From assembly GCA_903824725.1 (NCBI GenBank), contig CAIJXU010000064.1, positions 186,001-250,000 on the forward strand: a DNA stretch of 64,000 nt, written 5' to 3'. The stretch comes from an uncultured Bacteroidota bacterium. Its GTDB lineage: Bacteria > Bacteroidota > Bacteroidia > Chitinophagales > Chitinophagaceae. The notes beneath the pieces are model-generated. The model saw only the letters and a list, made by a program, of their open reading frames with translations, was not told the origin of the DNA and made no database searches. Below are positions 39,383-50,049 of the stretch, piece by piece (the stretch's first letter is position 1; the number at the start of each line of letters is the position of its first letter). A program made the translations under genes and the position numbers.

Positions 39383-40195
39383 TTAGCAAAGATAATTAGT
39401 GTATAACAATATCAAAATAGTGATACCTAACACAATCCTGTACCAACCAAATGGGGCAAATCCCATTTTTTGAACAATTTTAATAAAAAACTGAACCGAC
39501 ACTAAGGCAACTATAAAAGCGACAACTGCGCCAATGAATAATGTAATTAGGTTATCTGCGGCGAATACTTCTGGGTTGGATTTGTACACATCTAAACTGC
39601 TTTTAGCTGAGGCTGCCAACATGGTCGGCACTGCTAAGAAAAAGGAAAATTCAAGTGCTGTTTTTTTACTTAATTTTTGGCTCATACCACCTACAATAGT
39701 TGCTGCACTTCGGCTTAATCCTGGAAATAAAATAGATAGTACTTGAAAGCAACCAATGATGAATGATTTTTGATAACTTATTTCATCAGCATCATTGTTA
39801 ATATTATTAGCCGCTTCATTTGATTTGAATAATTTATCAATAAACAATAATATTACGCCGCCAGCAATCATGACGATGGCAATGACCCACAAATTATTTA
39901 AGGCTGCATCAATGTATTTTTTTAATAAAGCTCCGAAAATTAAAGCAGGTATGACTGCAACGATCAATTTTAAATAAAAGCTATAGTGCTTGAAATCAAA
40001 AAATCTTTTATAATAAATAACCACCACAGATGCAATGGCGGCCATTTGAATCACAATCTCGAACAAGTCAACAAATGGGGTGTTTTCAATTCCTAAAAAA
40101 GGGTTTGCGAATTTCATATGTGCCGTACTGGAAATGGGCAAAAATTCGGTAATTCCTTCGATGATGGCAATGAGGATGGATTGAATGGTATTCAT
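39383..40195 (-). CDS. uppP: Undecaprenyl-diphosphatase
   Basis: ILIAIIEGITEFLPISSTAHM, FPGLSRSAATIVGGM. Confidence 0.96.
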   Translation of the reverse strand: MNTIQSILIAIIEGITEFLPISSTAHMKFANPFLGIENTPFVDLFEIVIQMAAIASVVVIYYKRFFDFKHYSFYLKLIVAVIPALIFGALLKKYIDAALNNLWVIAIVMIAGGVILLFIDKLFKSNEAANNINNDADEISYQKSFIIGCFQVLSILFPGLSRSAATIVGGMSQKLSKKTALEFSFFLAVPTMLAASAKSSLDVYKSNPEVFAADNLITLFIGAVVAFIVALVSVQFFIKIVQKMGFAPFGWYRIVLGITILILLYTNYLC

Positions 40196-40205
40196 AATAG
40201 GGTAT

Positions 40206-40239
40206 TAAAAAAACGATCCCGATGTATTCGGGATCGTTG
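40206..40239 (-). terminator. Intrinsic terminator downstream of DUF3098 (minus strand)
   Basis: minus AACGATCCCG...CGGGATCGTTTTTTT. Confidence 0.88.
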
Positions 40240-40253
40240 TAAGTCAAATAGGA

Positions 40254-40529
40254 TTATGCTTTTTTAAATAAGGCGTAAATTTCTATCAAAAAGCCAATGA
40301 TCATTAAGATTGGGGCTAAAGTGATTCGACGAAAGCTATACACTTCGTTTACATTAAATACATTAGGATCTGCGCTTTTTCCGCCTGCCATTAATAACAT
40401 ACCAGCAGCAATGAATACGACACCCACTAACATCCATAGGTAATTTGATTTACCAAATAGGACTAATGATTTTTTTGTTTCTTTTTGAGTCATAGTATTT
40501 TGTTTTTTACTGTTCTGTTTGTTCAACAA
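40254..40529 (-). CDS. DUF3098 family membrane protein
   Basis: FGKSNYLWMLVGVVFIAAGMLLMAGG, next to ftsX and uppP. Confidence 0.85.
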   Translation of the reverse strand: MLNKQNSKKQNTMTQKETKKSLVLFGKSNYLWMLVGVVFIAAGMLLMAGGKSADPNVFNVNEVYSFRRITLAPILMIIGFLIEIYALFKKA

Positions 40530-40551
40530 TAGTTATGTTTATAAAAGATAC

Positions 40552-41457
40552 TTAATAAAGTTCGTCTAATTTCATTTTTAGGTATTTTACGACACTGCGG
40601 TAGGTGCTGAACACCGAAATACCTACTCCTAGTATTATAATTCCTGCAAAAAGTAACAAATCGTTTCCAACGCCTTGCATGGTCTTGATTTGCGGAAATT
40701 GTATTCCAGCCCATTGTATCAAGCCAAACAATAAAAATAAAGCAATAAAGGAACTTGTTAATCCATTCATTAAAGCACGCACCACTAATGGCTTCGCAAT
40801 AAATCCTCTAGTCGCTCCTACCATTTGCATTGTCTTAATTAAGAATCGATTACTAAACATGGCCAAGCGAATGGTATTGTCGATACTAATAATGACAATA
40901 ATACATAGGATGATAGACATGACTAAAAAGATAACGCCAATTTTAGTGGCTCTTTCATTTAGATTGGTGACCAAACTTTTTGGATATTGAATATCTGCTA
41001 CTTCTGTTTTAAATTCACTCTCTATAACGCTACTGATATGATTTAAACTATCGGGATTAACATAATTGGCTTTTGCAAAAAAATCAACACTTTCTGGAAG
41101 TGGATTTACATCTAAAATTTTAGCCCAATCCTCATTGTTTTCCTTATTCCAAATTATTTTCGCCTTTTCCTTGTCGACATATTCTACATTTTTAGCGTAG
41201 GGCTGATTGGCAATATATTGCTGTATTTTGCCAATGGCATTTTTATCTGAAGTCCTTAAGTACACACTGATACGGATATCTTCTTTAAAATTATCGCCAA
41301 TCGAATGCAGGTTGATAAATAACCACCCCATAATGCCCATAATAAACAAAACAATCGCGACCCCAATCACGCTATAAATATAATTGGGCTTGCTGCGTTT
41401 TAAAGATGCTGATCCGTTGACTGCCATAGCATTAAATTTTACTTGTTCACTTTGCAA
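40552..41457 (-). CDS. ftsX: Cell division protein FtsX / permease
   Basis: DIRISVYLR, AMFSNRFLIKTMQMVGATRGFI, four TM segments. Confidence 0.9.
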   Translation of the reverse strand: MQSEQVKFNAMAVNGSASLKRSKPNYIYSVIGVAIVLFIMGIMGWLFINLHSIGDNFKEDIRISVYLRTSDKNAIGKIQQYIANQPYAKNVEYVDKEKAKIIWNKENNEDWAKILDVNPLPESVDFFAKANYVNPDSLNHISSVIESEFKTEVADIQYPKSLVTNLNERATKIGVIFLVMSIILCIIVIISIDNTIRLAMFSNRFLIKTMQMVGATRGFIAKPLVVRALMNGLTSSFIALFLLFGLIQWAGIQFPQIKTMQGVGNDLLLFAGIIILGVGISVFSTYRSVVKYLKMKLDELY

Positions 41458-41592
41458 ATGTAGGGTTTTGAACGCTAATGGCTTACATTTGCATAGGGTG
41501 AATTATCCTAATTTTTAGCCAAATGAAGTATTTTTTTGATTTTGGTATCATTAGGGTTCCCATTCGTCCTTTTTAAAAAGAAAAGCAATTAG

Positions 41593-44343
41593 ATGGAGTA
41601 TCAATTTAGGGCCATTGAGAAAAAGTGGCAAACTATTTGGAAGGAGAAAAAAGCATACCAGGTGCCCAATGAAACGAGCAAACCTAAGTGTTATGTATTG
41701 GATATGTTTCCATATCCAAGCGGTGCAGGATTGCATGTTGGTCACCCCCTGGGTTATATCGCATCAGATATTTATAGCCGCTTTAAAAGATTAAAGGGAT
41801 TTAATGTATTGCATCCCATGGGATATGATGCTTTTGGTTTGCCAGCTGAGCAATATGCCATCGAAAATGGAATACATCCGGCCATCTGTACGCAAGACAA
41901 TATCAATAATTTCAGAAAGCAGTTAGATAATATTGGATTTTGCTACGATTGGGATAGAGAAGTTCGAACCTGTGATGCGACTTATTATAAATGGACACAA
42001 TGGATTTTTTTACAATTATTCAATAGCTTTTTTGATAGAACTACACAAAAGGCTCGCCCCATAAAGGAGTTGGTTGCTCAATTTGAAAAGGAGGGGAATC
42101 TTCATTTTCCATGTCCTGGTGATGGGGTAAAGCAATTTACTGCACAGGATTGGAAAGCGAATTCCGAAAAACAGCAACAGGATATTTTAATGCAATACCG
42201 TTTGGCTTTTTGTGGTATTGGAGAAGTGAATTGGTGCGCGGCCTTGGGAACTGTTCTGGCCAATGACGAAGTGATTAATGGATTAAGCGAAAGAGGAGGA
42301 CATCCTGTAGAAAAGAAAAAATTAAGACAATGGTATTTACGTATTACAGAATATGCAGATCGATTATTATCTGGTTTAGAAACAATACAGTTTAGTGAAG
42401 CCATGAAGGAAATGCAATCCAATTGGATTGGTAAAAGCGAGGGAGCGGAAATTGATTTTAAAGTGAAAGACATTTCTGAAATTTTGCGAGTGTATACCAC
42501 CCGTCCTGACACTATTTTTGGTGTTGATTTTATGGTAGTAGCACCTGAGCATGCTTTGATTGAAAAAATAGTGCCTAATTCGCATAAAGAAGAAGTTGAG
42601 AAATATATTAGTTATGTAAAAAGCCGTAGTGAAAGAGAAAGGATGGCAGAGAAAAAAATTACAGGTTGCTTTACAGGTGCTTTCGTTTTAAATCCTTTTA
42701 ATGGGCAAGAAATTCCAATTTGGATTTCGGAATATGTATTAGCAGGATATGGTACTGGCGCCATCATGGCTGTGCCTTGTGGGGATGACCGTGATTTTAA
42801 ATTTGCAAAGCATTTTAATATTCCTATTACCAATATTATTGGAGACGCATTCAATGGATTAGAGGCCAATCCGACTAAAGAAGCTATGTTAATGAATAGC
42901 GATTTTTTAAATGGTGTTATTCAAAAGGACGCGATCCGAATTGTAAATGATCGATTGGAAAGTGTAGGATTGGGTCATCGAAAAATAAATTATCGAATGC
43001 GCGATGCTGCTTTTAGTAGACAAAGATATTGGGGGGAACCTTTCCCAATTAAATGGAAAGAAGGCGTTGCGTATCCGATGGATGAAAAAGAGTTACCCTT
43101 ATTGTTACCCGAAGTAGATAATTATTCCCCCGGTCCAGATGGAGAGGGGCCCTTAGCGAATATTGAATCTTGGAGGAATGCGCAATACGAAACCAATACC
43201 ATGCCAGGCTATGCAGGAAGTAGCTGGTATTTTTTAAGGTACATGGATCCGCACAATACAAATGAATTTTGTAGTAGAAAGGCCAGTGATTATTGGGGAC
43301 AAGTGGACTTATATATTGGAGGAACAGAACATGCGGTAGGGCATTTGTTGTACAGTAGAATGTGGACGAAAGCATTATACGATTTAGGCCATATTGGTTT
43401 TGATGAGCCTTATAAAAAATTATTAAATCAAGGAATGATTCAAGGTAGTTCCAGATTTGTATATCGTAAGCGTGGTACGCAAACCTTTGTATCAGCAAAT
43501 TTAGCACATCAATATGAAGTAGATCAATTGCATGTTGATGTAAATAAAGTAGATGGCGTTGAATTGGATACAGAAGCCTTTAAAAAGTGGAAGCCCGATT
43601 ATGCAAATGCAACATTTATTTTAGAAGATGGAAAATATATCTGTGGAGTTGAAGTAGAGAAAATGTCAAAGTCGAAATTCAATACGGTAAATCCAGACGA
43701 CTTGGTTGAAAAATATGGTGCAGATACTTTTAGGATGTATGAAATGTTTTTAGGCCCTGTGGAGCAAAGCAAGCCATGGGATACCAAAGGAATCGAAGGA
43801 GTACATCGCTTCTTGAAAAAGTTTTGGAGATTATTTTTCGATGAACTAAAAGGAAAAGTATGGGTAGATGAGCCAGCCACTATGGAAGAGCTTAAAGTGT
43901 TGCATAAAACCATTAAAAAAATTGAGGAGGATACGGATAGACATAGTTTTAATACAGCGGTGAGTACATTTATGATTTGTATTAATGAATTATATGATCT
44001 AGGATGTCATAAAAAAAGTATACTGTCTCAGGTGCTTATTTTATTAACCCCTTATGCGCCTCATTTTAGTGAGGAATTATGGCAGGTATTAGGCCATGAG
44101 GGCATTATATTAGATGCCAGTTTCCCAGTGTTTGAGGAAAAGTATGTCGTTGAAACCACTAAGGATTACCCTGTGAGTATTAATGGGAAAATGCGGACCA
44201 ATATAGCCATTGAATTGGCTGCTACAGAGCAGGAAGTAAATGATATTGTATTGTCCAATGCATTGGTGCAAAAATGGATTGACGGAAAGCCTGTAAAAAA
44301 ATTGATTTTTGTGAAAGGCAAAATGATAAATGTCGTAATTTAA
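41593..44343 (+). CDS. leuS: Leucyl-tRNA synthetase
   Basis: DMFPYPSGAGLHVGHPLGY, EKMSKSKFNTVNPDDLVEKYGAD. Confidence 0.98.
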   Translation: MEYQFRAIEKKWQTIWKEKKAYQVPNETSKPKCYVLDMFPYPSGAGLHVGHPLGYIASDIYSRFKRLKGFNVLHPMGYDAFGLPAEQYAIENGIHPAICTQDNINNFRKQLDNIGFCYDWDREVRTCDATYYKWTQWIFLQLFNSFFDRTTQKARPIKELVAQFEKEGNLHFPCPGDGVKQFTAQDWKANSEKQQQDILMQYRLAFCGIGEVNWCAALGTVLANDEVINGLSERGGHPVEKKKLRQWYLRITEYADRLLSGLETIQFSEAMKEMQSNWIGKSEGAEIDFKVKDISEILRVYTTRPDTIFGVDFMVVAPEHALIEKIVPNSHKEEVEKYISYVKSRSERERMAEKKITGCFTGAFVLNPFNGQEIPIWISEYVLAGYGTGAIMAVPCGDDRDFKFAKHFNIPITNIIGDAFNGLEANPTKEAMLMNSDFLNGVIQKDAIRIVNDRLESVGLGHRKINYRMRDAAFSRQRYWGEPFPIKWKEGVAYPMDEKELPLLLPEVDNYSPGPDGEGPLANIESWRNAQYETNTMPGYAGSSWYFLRYMDPHNTNEFCSRKASDYWGQVDLYIGGTEHAVGHLLYSRMWTKALYDLGHIGFDEPYKKLLNQGMIQGSSRFVYRKRGTQTFVSANLAHQYEVDQLHVDVNKVDGVELDTEAFKKWKPDYANATFILEDGKYICGVEVEKMSKSKFNTVNPDDLVEKYGADTFRMYEMFLGPVEQSKPWDTKGIEGVHRFLKKFWRLFFDELKGKVWVDEPATMEELKVLHKTIKKIEEDTDRHSFNTAVSTFMICINELYDLGCHKKSILSQVLILLTPYAPHFSEELWQVLGHEGIILDASFPVFEEKYVVETTKDYPVSINGKMRTNIAIELAATEQEVNDIVLSNALVQKWIDGKPVKKLIFVKGKMINVVI

Positions 44344-44401
44344 ACAATTGGAATTAATTTAATCTAAAAGGGAATCGTTTGAATTCTTTAAAAATGTAAA
44401 T

Positions 44402-46495
44402 ATGAAAAAGATAATTTTTTTAGCGAGTCAATTATGTATAGCGCTTTTAATGAACGCGCAAATGCCTAATTCAAATATGCCAAGATTTAATCGTTGGCTA
44501 AATAATGATGAGTTTGTCATCAATACAAAGTTGGCAGGAAAGACTGCCTCCGCTGATTATGTTTATAATATAAACACAAAGCAATATACGCCGGCACCTC
44601 CTTTGGTTAAGGAAGAGAAATTATTAACTGTCAAAGACGGAGACCTTTTTGTGAAAATCAATGGAGTAGATAAACAAATCACATCCGATAAAAAGGAAAA
44701 GAAGAATCCAACTTTATCCCCAGATGGACAATATGTTGCTTATACTCAAAATAATAATTTATATACCGTTTCGGTTGCTGATTTAAAATTGACAGCCATC
44801 ACCAATGAAACAACTAAGGGTATACTAAATGGTTATGCGAGTTGGGTTTATTTTGAAGAAATATTTGGCCGCCCTACTCAATATCGTGCATTTTGGTGGA
44901 GCCCAGATAGTAAATTTATTTCCTTTATGCGTTTTGATGAGCGTAATGTGCCCATGTTCCCCATCTATAATAGTGAAGGGCAGCATGGATTTGTGGAGGA
45001 AACGCGTTATCCAAAAGTAGGAGATCCCAATCCAACAGTTAAAATTGGATGGGTAGCGCCGACAGGTGGAAATATAACCTGGGCCGATTTTAATGACCAA
45101 GACGATCAATATTTTGGATGGCCTATTTGGAACCCCAACAATAATAAGATGTGGTTATCTTGGATGGATCGTGGCCAAAATAATTTGAAGATATATGAAT
45201 TAGATATGGCCAATGGATCTAAAAAAGAAGTGTATAAGGAATATCAAAAAACATGGATTGATTTAGAAGATAGAGTGGGCGGTAGAATAAATTTTTTAGC
45301 CAATAATAAAGGATACATTGCTCAATCTGATCAAACAGGCTGGAATCAATTGTATTTGTATCAAATGGATGGTCAATTATTAAACCCAATCACGAATGGC
45401 AAATTCACTGTGACTGGGATTAAACTTGTTGATGAAAAAGCAAAGACTATTTATTTTACAGCTAGAGGTGTAGAACATTCTACTCGTATCGATTTGTATG
45501 CCGTTGGAATGGATGGTAAAAATTTTAAAAGATTAACAGCGGGTGAATTTAATCATACACAAACCAATCTATCTCCAGATGCAAAGCATGTGGTATCGTT
45601 GTATAGCAATGTAACCACTCCTACTACATTAGGTTTGATAGATGTAAAGTCAAAATCAATAACAACTTTAGGCAGTTCGGTAGATTCTAATTTTAAAGTT
45701 GCAGATGTGGCTAAGACCGAATTGATTTATATTAAAAGTGAAGATGGTTTATATGAGTTACCAGCATTAGTGACATGGCCTAAAAATATGGACCCTACCA
45801 AAAAATATCCTTTATTAGTAAGTATTTATGGTGGTCCTAATGCAGGAACTGTAATGGATAGTTGGAATTATTCAAGCACACGTGAAAATTGGGCAAAGGA
45901 AGGATTGATTCAAGTTGCATTTGATCATCGTGCCAGTGGTCATTTTGGAAAAGAAGGTGTGAATTATATGTATCGCAATTTAGGTTATTGGGAAATGAAG
46001 GATTATATGACCATGGCCAAGTGGTTTATTGCTAATGGCAAAGCGGATTCTACTAAAATTTGTATTACCGGATTTAGTTATGGTGGTTATATGAGTTGTT
46101 ATGCATTAACTTATGGCGCATCTGTATTTACACATGCCATGGCTGGGGGTAGTGTGACATCATGGGAATTATATGATAGCCATTATACTGAAAGATATAT
46201 GGATACTCCTAAAGAAAATCCAGAAGGTTATAAATCAAGCAGTGCAATGACTTTTGCAAAAAACTTTAAGGGCGTTTTACAATTAGTACATGGCACCATG
46301 GATGACAATGTGCATATGCAAAATTCAATACAACTTTTAAGCGCTTTGGAAGACAATGGAAAAGAAGTTGAATTTATGTTGTATCCTGGAGGTCGACATG
46401 GTTGGGGTGGTGCCAAAGGCAAGCATTTCACTGACTTGAAAAATAAGTTTATTTATAAATATTTATTAGAAAAGCCAGTTCCTTCCAATAAATAG
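44402..46495 (+). CDS. S9 family prolyl oligopeptidase (dipeptidyl peptidase IV-like)
   Basis: ITGFSYGGYMS nucleophile, DDNVH, YPGGRHGW; signal peptide. Confidence 0.94.
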   Translation: MKKIIFLASQLCIALLMNAQMPNSNMPRFNRWLNNDEFVINTKLAGKTASADYVYNINTKQYTPAPPLVKEEKLLTVKDGDLFVKINGVDKQITSDKKEKKNPTLSPDGQYVAYTQNNNLYTVSVADLKLTAITNETTKGILNGYASWVYFEEIFGRPTQYRAFWWSPDSKFISFMRFDERNVPMFPIYNSEGQHGFVEETRYPKVGDPNPTVKIGWVAPTGGNITWADFNDQDDQYFGWPIWNPNNNKMWLSWMDRGQNNLKIYELDMANGSKKEVYKEYQKTWIDLEDRVGGRINFLANNKGYIAQSDQTGWNQLYLYQMDGQLLNPITNGKFTVTGIKLVDEKAKTIYFTARGVEHSTRIDLYAVGMDGKNFKRLTAGEFNHTQTNLSPDAKHVVSLYSNVTTPTTLGLIDVKSKSITTLGSSVDSNFKVADVAKTELIYIKSEDGLYELPALVTWPKNMDPTKKYPLLVSIYGGPNAGTVMDSWNYSSTRENWAKEGLIQVAFDHRASGHFGKEGVNYMYRNLGYWEMKDYMTMAKWFIANGKADSTKICITGFSYGGYMSCYALTYGASVFTHAMAGGSVTSWELYDSHYTERYMDTPKENPEGYKSSSAMTFAKNFKGVLQLVHGTMDDNVHMQNSIQLLSALEDNGKEVEFMLYPGGRHGWGGAKGKHFTDLKNKFIYKYLLEKPVPSNK

Positions 46496-46513
46496 CACCC
46501 AAAACTTTCATTC

Positions 46514-47545
46514 ATGTCCCAACCGATATTAGATAGTTCGAATAGCAATCCTTTAGATAAAGAATTTGAGAATAGTATTCGTCCTAGGGAAATGGATGCA
46601 TTTGCTGGGCAGCCTCAATTAATTGAAAACTTGAGTATTTTTATCAAGGCAGCTAAAATGCGTGGAGAGGCATTGGATCATATTTTATTTCATGGCCCTC
46701 CTGGATTAGGAAAAACCACTTTAAGTCGAATTGTTGCAAATGAAATGGGCGTTCAAATAAAAGAAACATCAGGCCCTGTGATTGAAAAACCTAGTGACTT
46801 AGCGGGTTTGTTGACTAGTTTAGAAACGAATGATGTATTATTTATTGACGAGATACACCGATTAAGCACTGTCGTGGAAGAATACTTATACGCGGCCATG
46901 GAGGATTACAAAATTGACATCATGATTGATACTGGCCCCAATGCGCGTAGTATTCAAATCAATCTAAATCCTTTTACCTTGGTGGGAGCAACCACTCGTA
47001 GTGGCTTATTAACTGCACCCTTATTATCAAGATTTGGAATTAAGTCCAGGTTGGAATATTATCCAGCCACGGTGATTGAAAAAATTATTTTAAGAAGCGC
47101 TCAAATTTTAGATGTTAAAATTAATGCGGACGCGGCAGGTGAGATTTCAAGACGAAGCAGAGGAACACCAAGAATTGCCAACGGATTATTAAGAAGGGTG
47201 CGTGATTTTGCTCAAGTATTAAATGATGGCGCTGTTGATTTAGGGATTACACAACATGCTTTAAAAGCATTAAATGTGGATGAGCATGGATTAGATGAAA
47301 TGGATAATCGTATTTTATTGGCCATCATTGAAAAATTCAAAGGAGGACCCGTGGGTATCTCCACCATTGCAACAGCGGTGGGAGAGGAGTCAGGCACCAT
47401 CGAAGAAGTGTATGAGCCTTTTTTAATACAAGAGGGATTTTTACAGCGTACCCCAAGGGGGCGTGAAGTAACTCATAAAGCCTATGATCATTTAGGAAAA
47501 AAAAGAGATCGCGGTCACTTAGACAATCCTGAATTGTTTAGGTAA
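46514..47545 (+). CDS. ruvB: Holliday junction branch migration helicase RuvB
   Basis: LRP-like [40 protein letters not shown]. Confidence 0.97.
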   Translation: MSQPILDSSNSNPLDKEFENSIRPREMDAFAGQPQLIENLSIFIKAAKMRGEALDHILFHGPPGLGKTTLSRIVANEMGVQIKETSGPVIEKPSDLAGLLTSLETNDVLFIDEIHRLSTVVEEYLYAAMEDYKIDIMIDTGPNARSIQINLNPFTLVGATTRSGLLTAPLLSRFGIKSRLEYYPATVIEKIILRSAQILDVKINADAAGEISRRSRGTPRIANGLLRRVRDFAQVLNDGAVDLGITQHALKALNVDEHGLDEMDNRILLAIIEKFKGGPVGISTIATAVGEESGTIEEVYEPFLIQEGFLQRTPRGREVTHKAYDHLGKKRDRGHLDNPELFR

Positions 47546-47554
47546 GTTTAGATC

Positions 47555-48253
47555 TTATTGGACCACCAATCTAAATCCATTTCCGTGAATATTTACAATT
47601 TCTATTTTTTCATCTTCCTTTAAGTACTTTCTTAATTTAGCAATATATACATCCATACTACGACCATTAAAGTAAGTATCGCTACCCCATATTTTTTTAA
47701 GTGCTTTTTCTCTAGTAAGTAAGTCATTTTTATTTTCAGCCAACATTTTTAATAACTCATTTTCCTTTGGAGACAATACTTGTGTTTTATCATTGTACTT
47801 TAGTTCACGTAGTTTAGGATTAAAATGATATCCTGCTAAATCAAATTCTACATTTTCGGTTACTTTATTATCCTCCTCATTACGTTTGATAATGGCTTTA
47901 ATTTTAAGTAGTAAAACTTCACTATCAAAAGGTTTGGTGATATAGTCATCTGCTCCTAATTTATATCCAGTAATGATATCTTCTTTTAATGTTTTAGCAC
48001 TTAAAAAGAAAAGAGGTACATCAGGATCAATATCTCTAATTTCTTCGGCCAATGTAAATCCATCTACATGCGGCATCATTACATCTAATAAACAAAGGTC
48101 AAATTTTTCACGCTGAAAAGCGGCTAATCCTAAGCGGCCGTCGCGTTCAAGTGTCACTTCGTATTCATTTAATTCTAGGTAATTTTTAAGAACTAAACCT
48201 AAATTACTGTCGTCTTCGCACAATAAAATTTTGCTTGTTTTTTTATCTTCCAT
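47555..48253 (-). CDS. OmpR-family response regulator (orphan in this window)
   Basis: receiver LLCEDDSNLG, LLDVMMP; winged helix C-terminus. Confidence 0.94.
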   Translation of the reverse strand: MEDKKTSKILLCEDDSNLGLVLKNYLELNEYEVTLERDGRLGLAAFQREKFDLCLLDVMMPHVDGFTLAEEIRDIDPDVPLFFLSAKTLKEDIITGYKLGADDYITKPFDSEVLLLKIKAIIKRNEEDNKVTENVEFDLAGYHFNPKLRELKYNDKTQVLSPKENELLKMLAENKNDLLTREKALKKIWGSDTYFNGRSMDVYIAKLRKYLKEDEKIEIVNIHGNGFRLVVQ

Positions 48254-48331
48254 ATTGATTGCTTTGTGTAAAGAAACGCTTTTTATGTTTTGCTTCTAAA
48301 AAAGGGTTTCCAATGTTTTGTTAAAATATAC

Positions 48332-50044
48332 CTATTTCTTCGTACTTGTACAAAGGTCGCAAATTTTACATGGTATTGGGTTTATTTCTCCGAAATATTT
48401 TGCCAAAAAACTGCTGCGACAGGGTTCATTTTTACCCCATATATAGTCTGAAAATTGCTTCACTCTTTCCAAAAAAGCCTGTTTACGTAATTGATAATTG
48501 TCTAAGTCAATTTTGATATGTGCTGCCGATGCTCGGTTCCATAAAAATTGAACAACGGGTTGATTTTCTTTTTGTTCAAATTGAATCATCCCCTTATTTT
48601 GTAAACTAATAAGACTGTTTTGTACAAATATTACATCACGTTGTAATAATTCTGCAAGCAGTTGTTCATTAATATATTGAGGACTATCTAAAACACCTCC
48701 GTAAGTACGTAATATGTTTTGAAGTACGATACTAAGGATGGTATTTTCTTTTTCAAAATCTTCGAGCATCTGACGATCTGCTATTACTTGAACCATCGAA
48801 GGTTTAAAGGAACTGGCTGAAAACTTTATATGCCCTTCTTGTTCAATCCACTGCAATGCATTACGGGCCGTCATTTTATCCCATTCAAATCTTAAGCAAA
48901 AACTATCAAAATCAAATATAAACTGTTGCTTTTCACCCATGCCAATTGGTAGTTGAACATAATCTGCTAAATCCTGGTATACTTTTTTTATGGTAGCAAT
49001 AGAAGGGTATTTTTTTTCTTGGACCTTTTGCCAATATTCCCAATCATTTTGTTGAAATAATAAGATGGCTGATGCAGGCAATCCGTCACGTCCCGCTCTT
49101 CCTGCTTCTTGATAATATTGTTCCAAACTGCCTGGAATATCATAATGAATTACAGCACGAACACCCCCTTTGTTGATACCCATTCCAAATGCACTTGTAC
49201 TCACCATGATCTGAATTTCATCACTCATCCATGCTTGTTGATTTCGTTGCCTGGTTTCAATTGACAATCCTGCATGGTATTCGGCTACCTTAAATTGATA
49301 TGCTTTTAATAATTGAGTAAGTTGACTTACGTTATTTCGGGTATTGCAATAAATAATCACCGAGCCACTTATTTCATTTAAGAGCTGTCGGCAAGTATGC
49401 AATTTAACAGGCACTTGATGAATACTATATTTGATATTAGGTCTCAAAAAAGAATCTGTTATGACAATAGCTTGTTGTAATGATAATTGTTTAATGATAT
49501 CTTCCTGCACCATTGGAATAGCCGAAGCGGTCATTGCTAAAATGGGCACTTTTGGAAATAACTTTTTTAAGATAGATAGTTTGCGATAGGAAGGTCTAAA
49601 GTCATAGCCCCATTGTGAAATACAATGTGCTTCATCTATTGCGAATAGTTGAATAGTTAAGTTAGATAAAAAAGTTTGAAAATGAGATTGTGCTAATTTT
49701 TCTGGGCTACAATAAATAAATTTATATTTTCCTTTTAAAGCATCCTCTAATATTAGTGATTCAGCATCTTGAGAAAGTTGACCGCCTAAATTGACTGCGC
49801 TAATATTTTTATCCAATAAATCCTTTACCTGGTCCTGCATCAATGCAATTAAGGGGCTAATGATGACGCAAACACCTTCCTTCGCTAAAGTGGGTAATTG
49901 AAAGCATAATGATTTACCAGCCCCTGTGGGAAGTAAAGTGAGTACATCTTTTCCTGCTAATACAGCGTCAATGACTTCTTTTTGTTGAGGCCTAAATTGA
50001 GTATATCCCCAATATTGATTTAATATATCTAATGGATTTTTCAA
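48332..50044 (-). CDS. RecQ-family ATP-dependent DNA helicase, C-terminal Cys motif, no HRDC seen
   Basis: FRPQQKEVIDAVLAGKDVLTLLPTGAGKSLCFQLP, DEAHCISQWGYDFRP, YQEAGRAGRDG. Confidence 0.94.
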   Translation of the reverse strand: MKNPLDILNQYWGYTQFRPQQKEVIDAVLAGKDVLTLLPTGAGKSLCFQLPTLAKEGVCVIISPLIALMQDQVKDLLDKNISAVNLGGQLSQDAESLILEDALKGKYKFIYCSPEKLAQSHFQTFLSNLTIQLFAIDEAHCISQWGYDFRPSYRKLSILKKLFPKVPILAMTASAIPMVQEDIIKQLSLQQAIVITDSFLRPNIKYSIHQVPVKLHTCRQLLNEISGSVIIYCNTRNNVSQLTQLLKAYQFKVAEYHAGLSIETRQRNQQAWMSDEIQIMVSTSAFGMGINKGGVRAVIHYDIPGSLEQYYQEAGRAGRDGLPASAILLFQQNDWEYWQKVQEKKYPSIATIKKVYQDLADYVQLPIGMGEKQQFIFDFDSFCLRFEWDKMTARNALQWIEQEGHIKFSASSFKPSMVQVIADRQMLEDFEKENTILSIVLQNILRTYGGVLDSPQYINEQLLAELLQRDVIFVQNSLISLQNKGMIQFEQKENQPVVQFLWNRASAAHIKIDLDNYQLRKQAFLERVKQFSDYIWGKNEPCRSSFLAKYFGEINPIPCKICDLCTSTKK

Positions 50045-50049
50045 GAAAG

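Noticed and set aside
40523-40714. 63-aa ORF overlapping the 3' end of ftsX
   Set aside because: Alternative frame of ftsX with no supporting features.
43049-43507. 152-aa ORF on - strand
   Set aside because: Antisense to leuS; composition looks like a mirror frame of a conserved gene.
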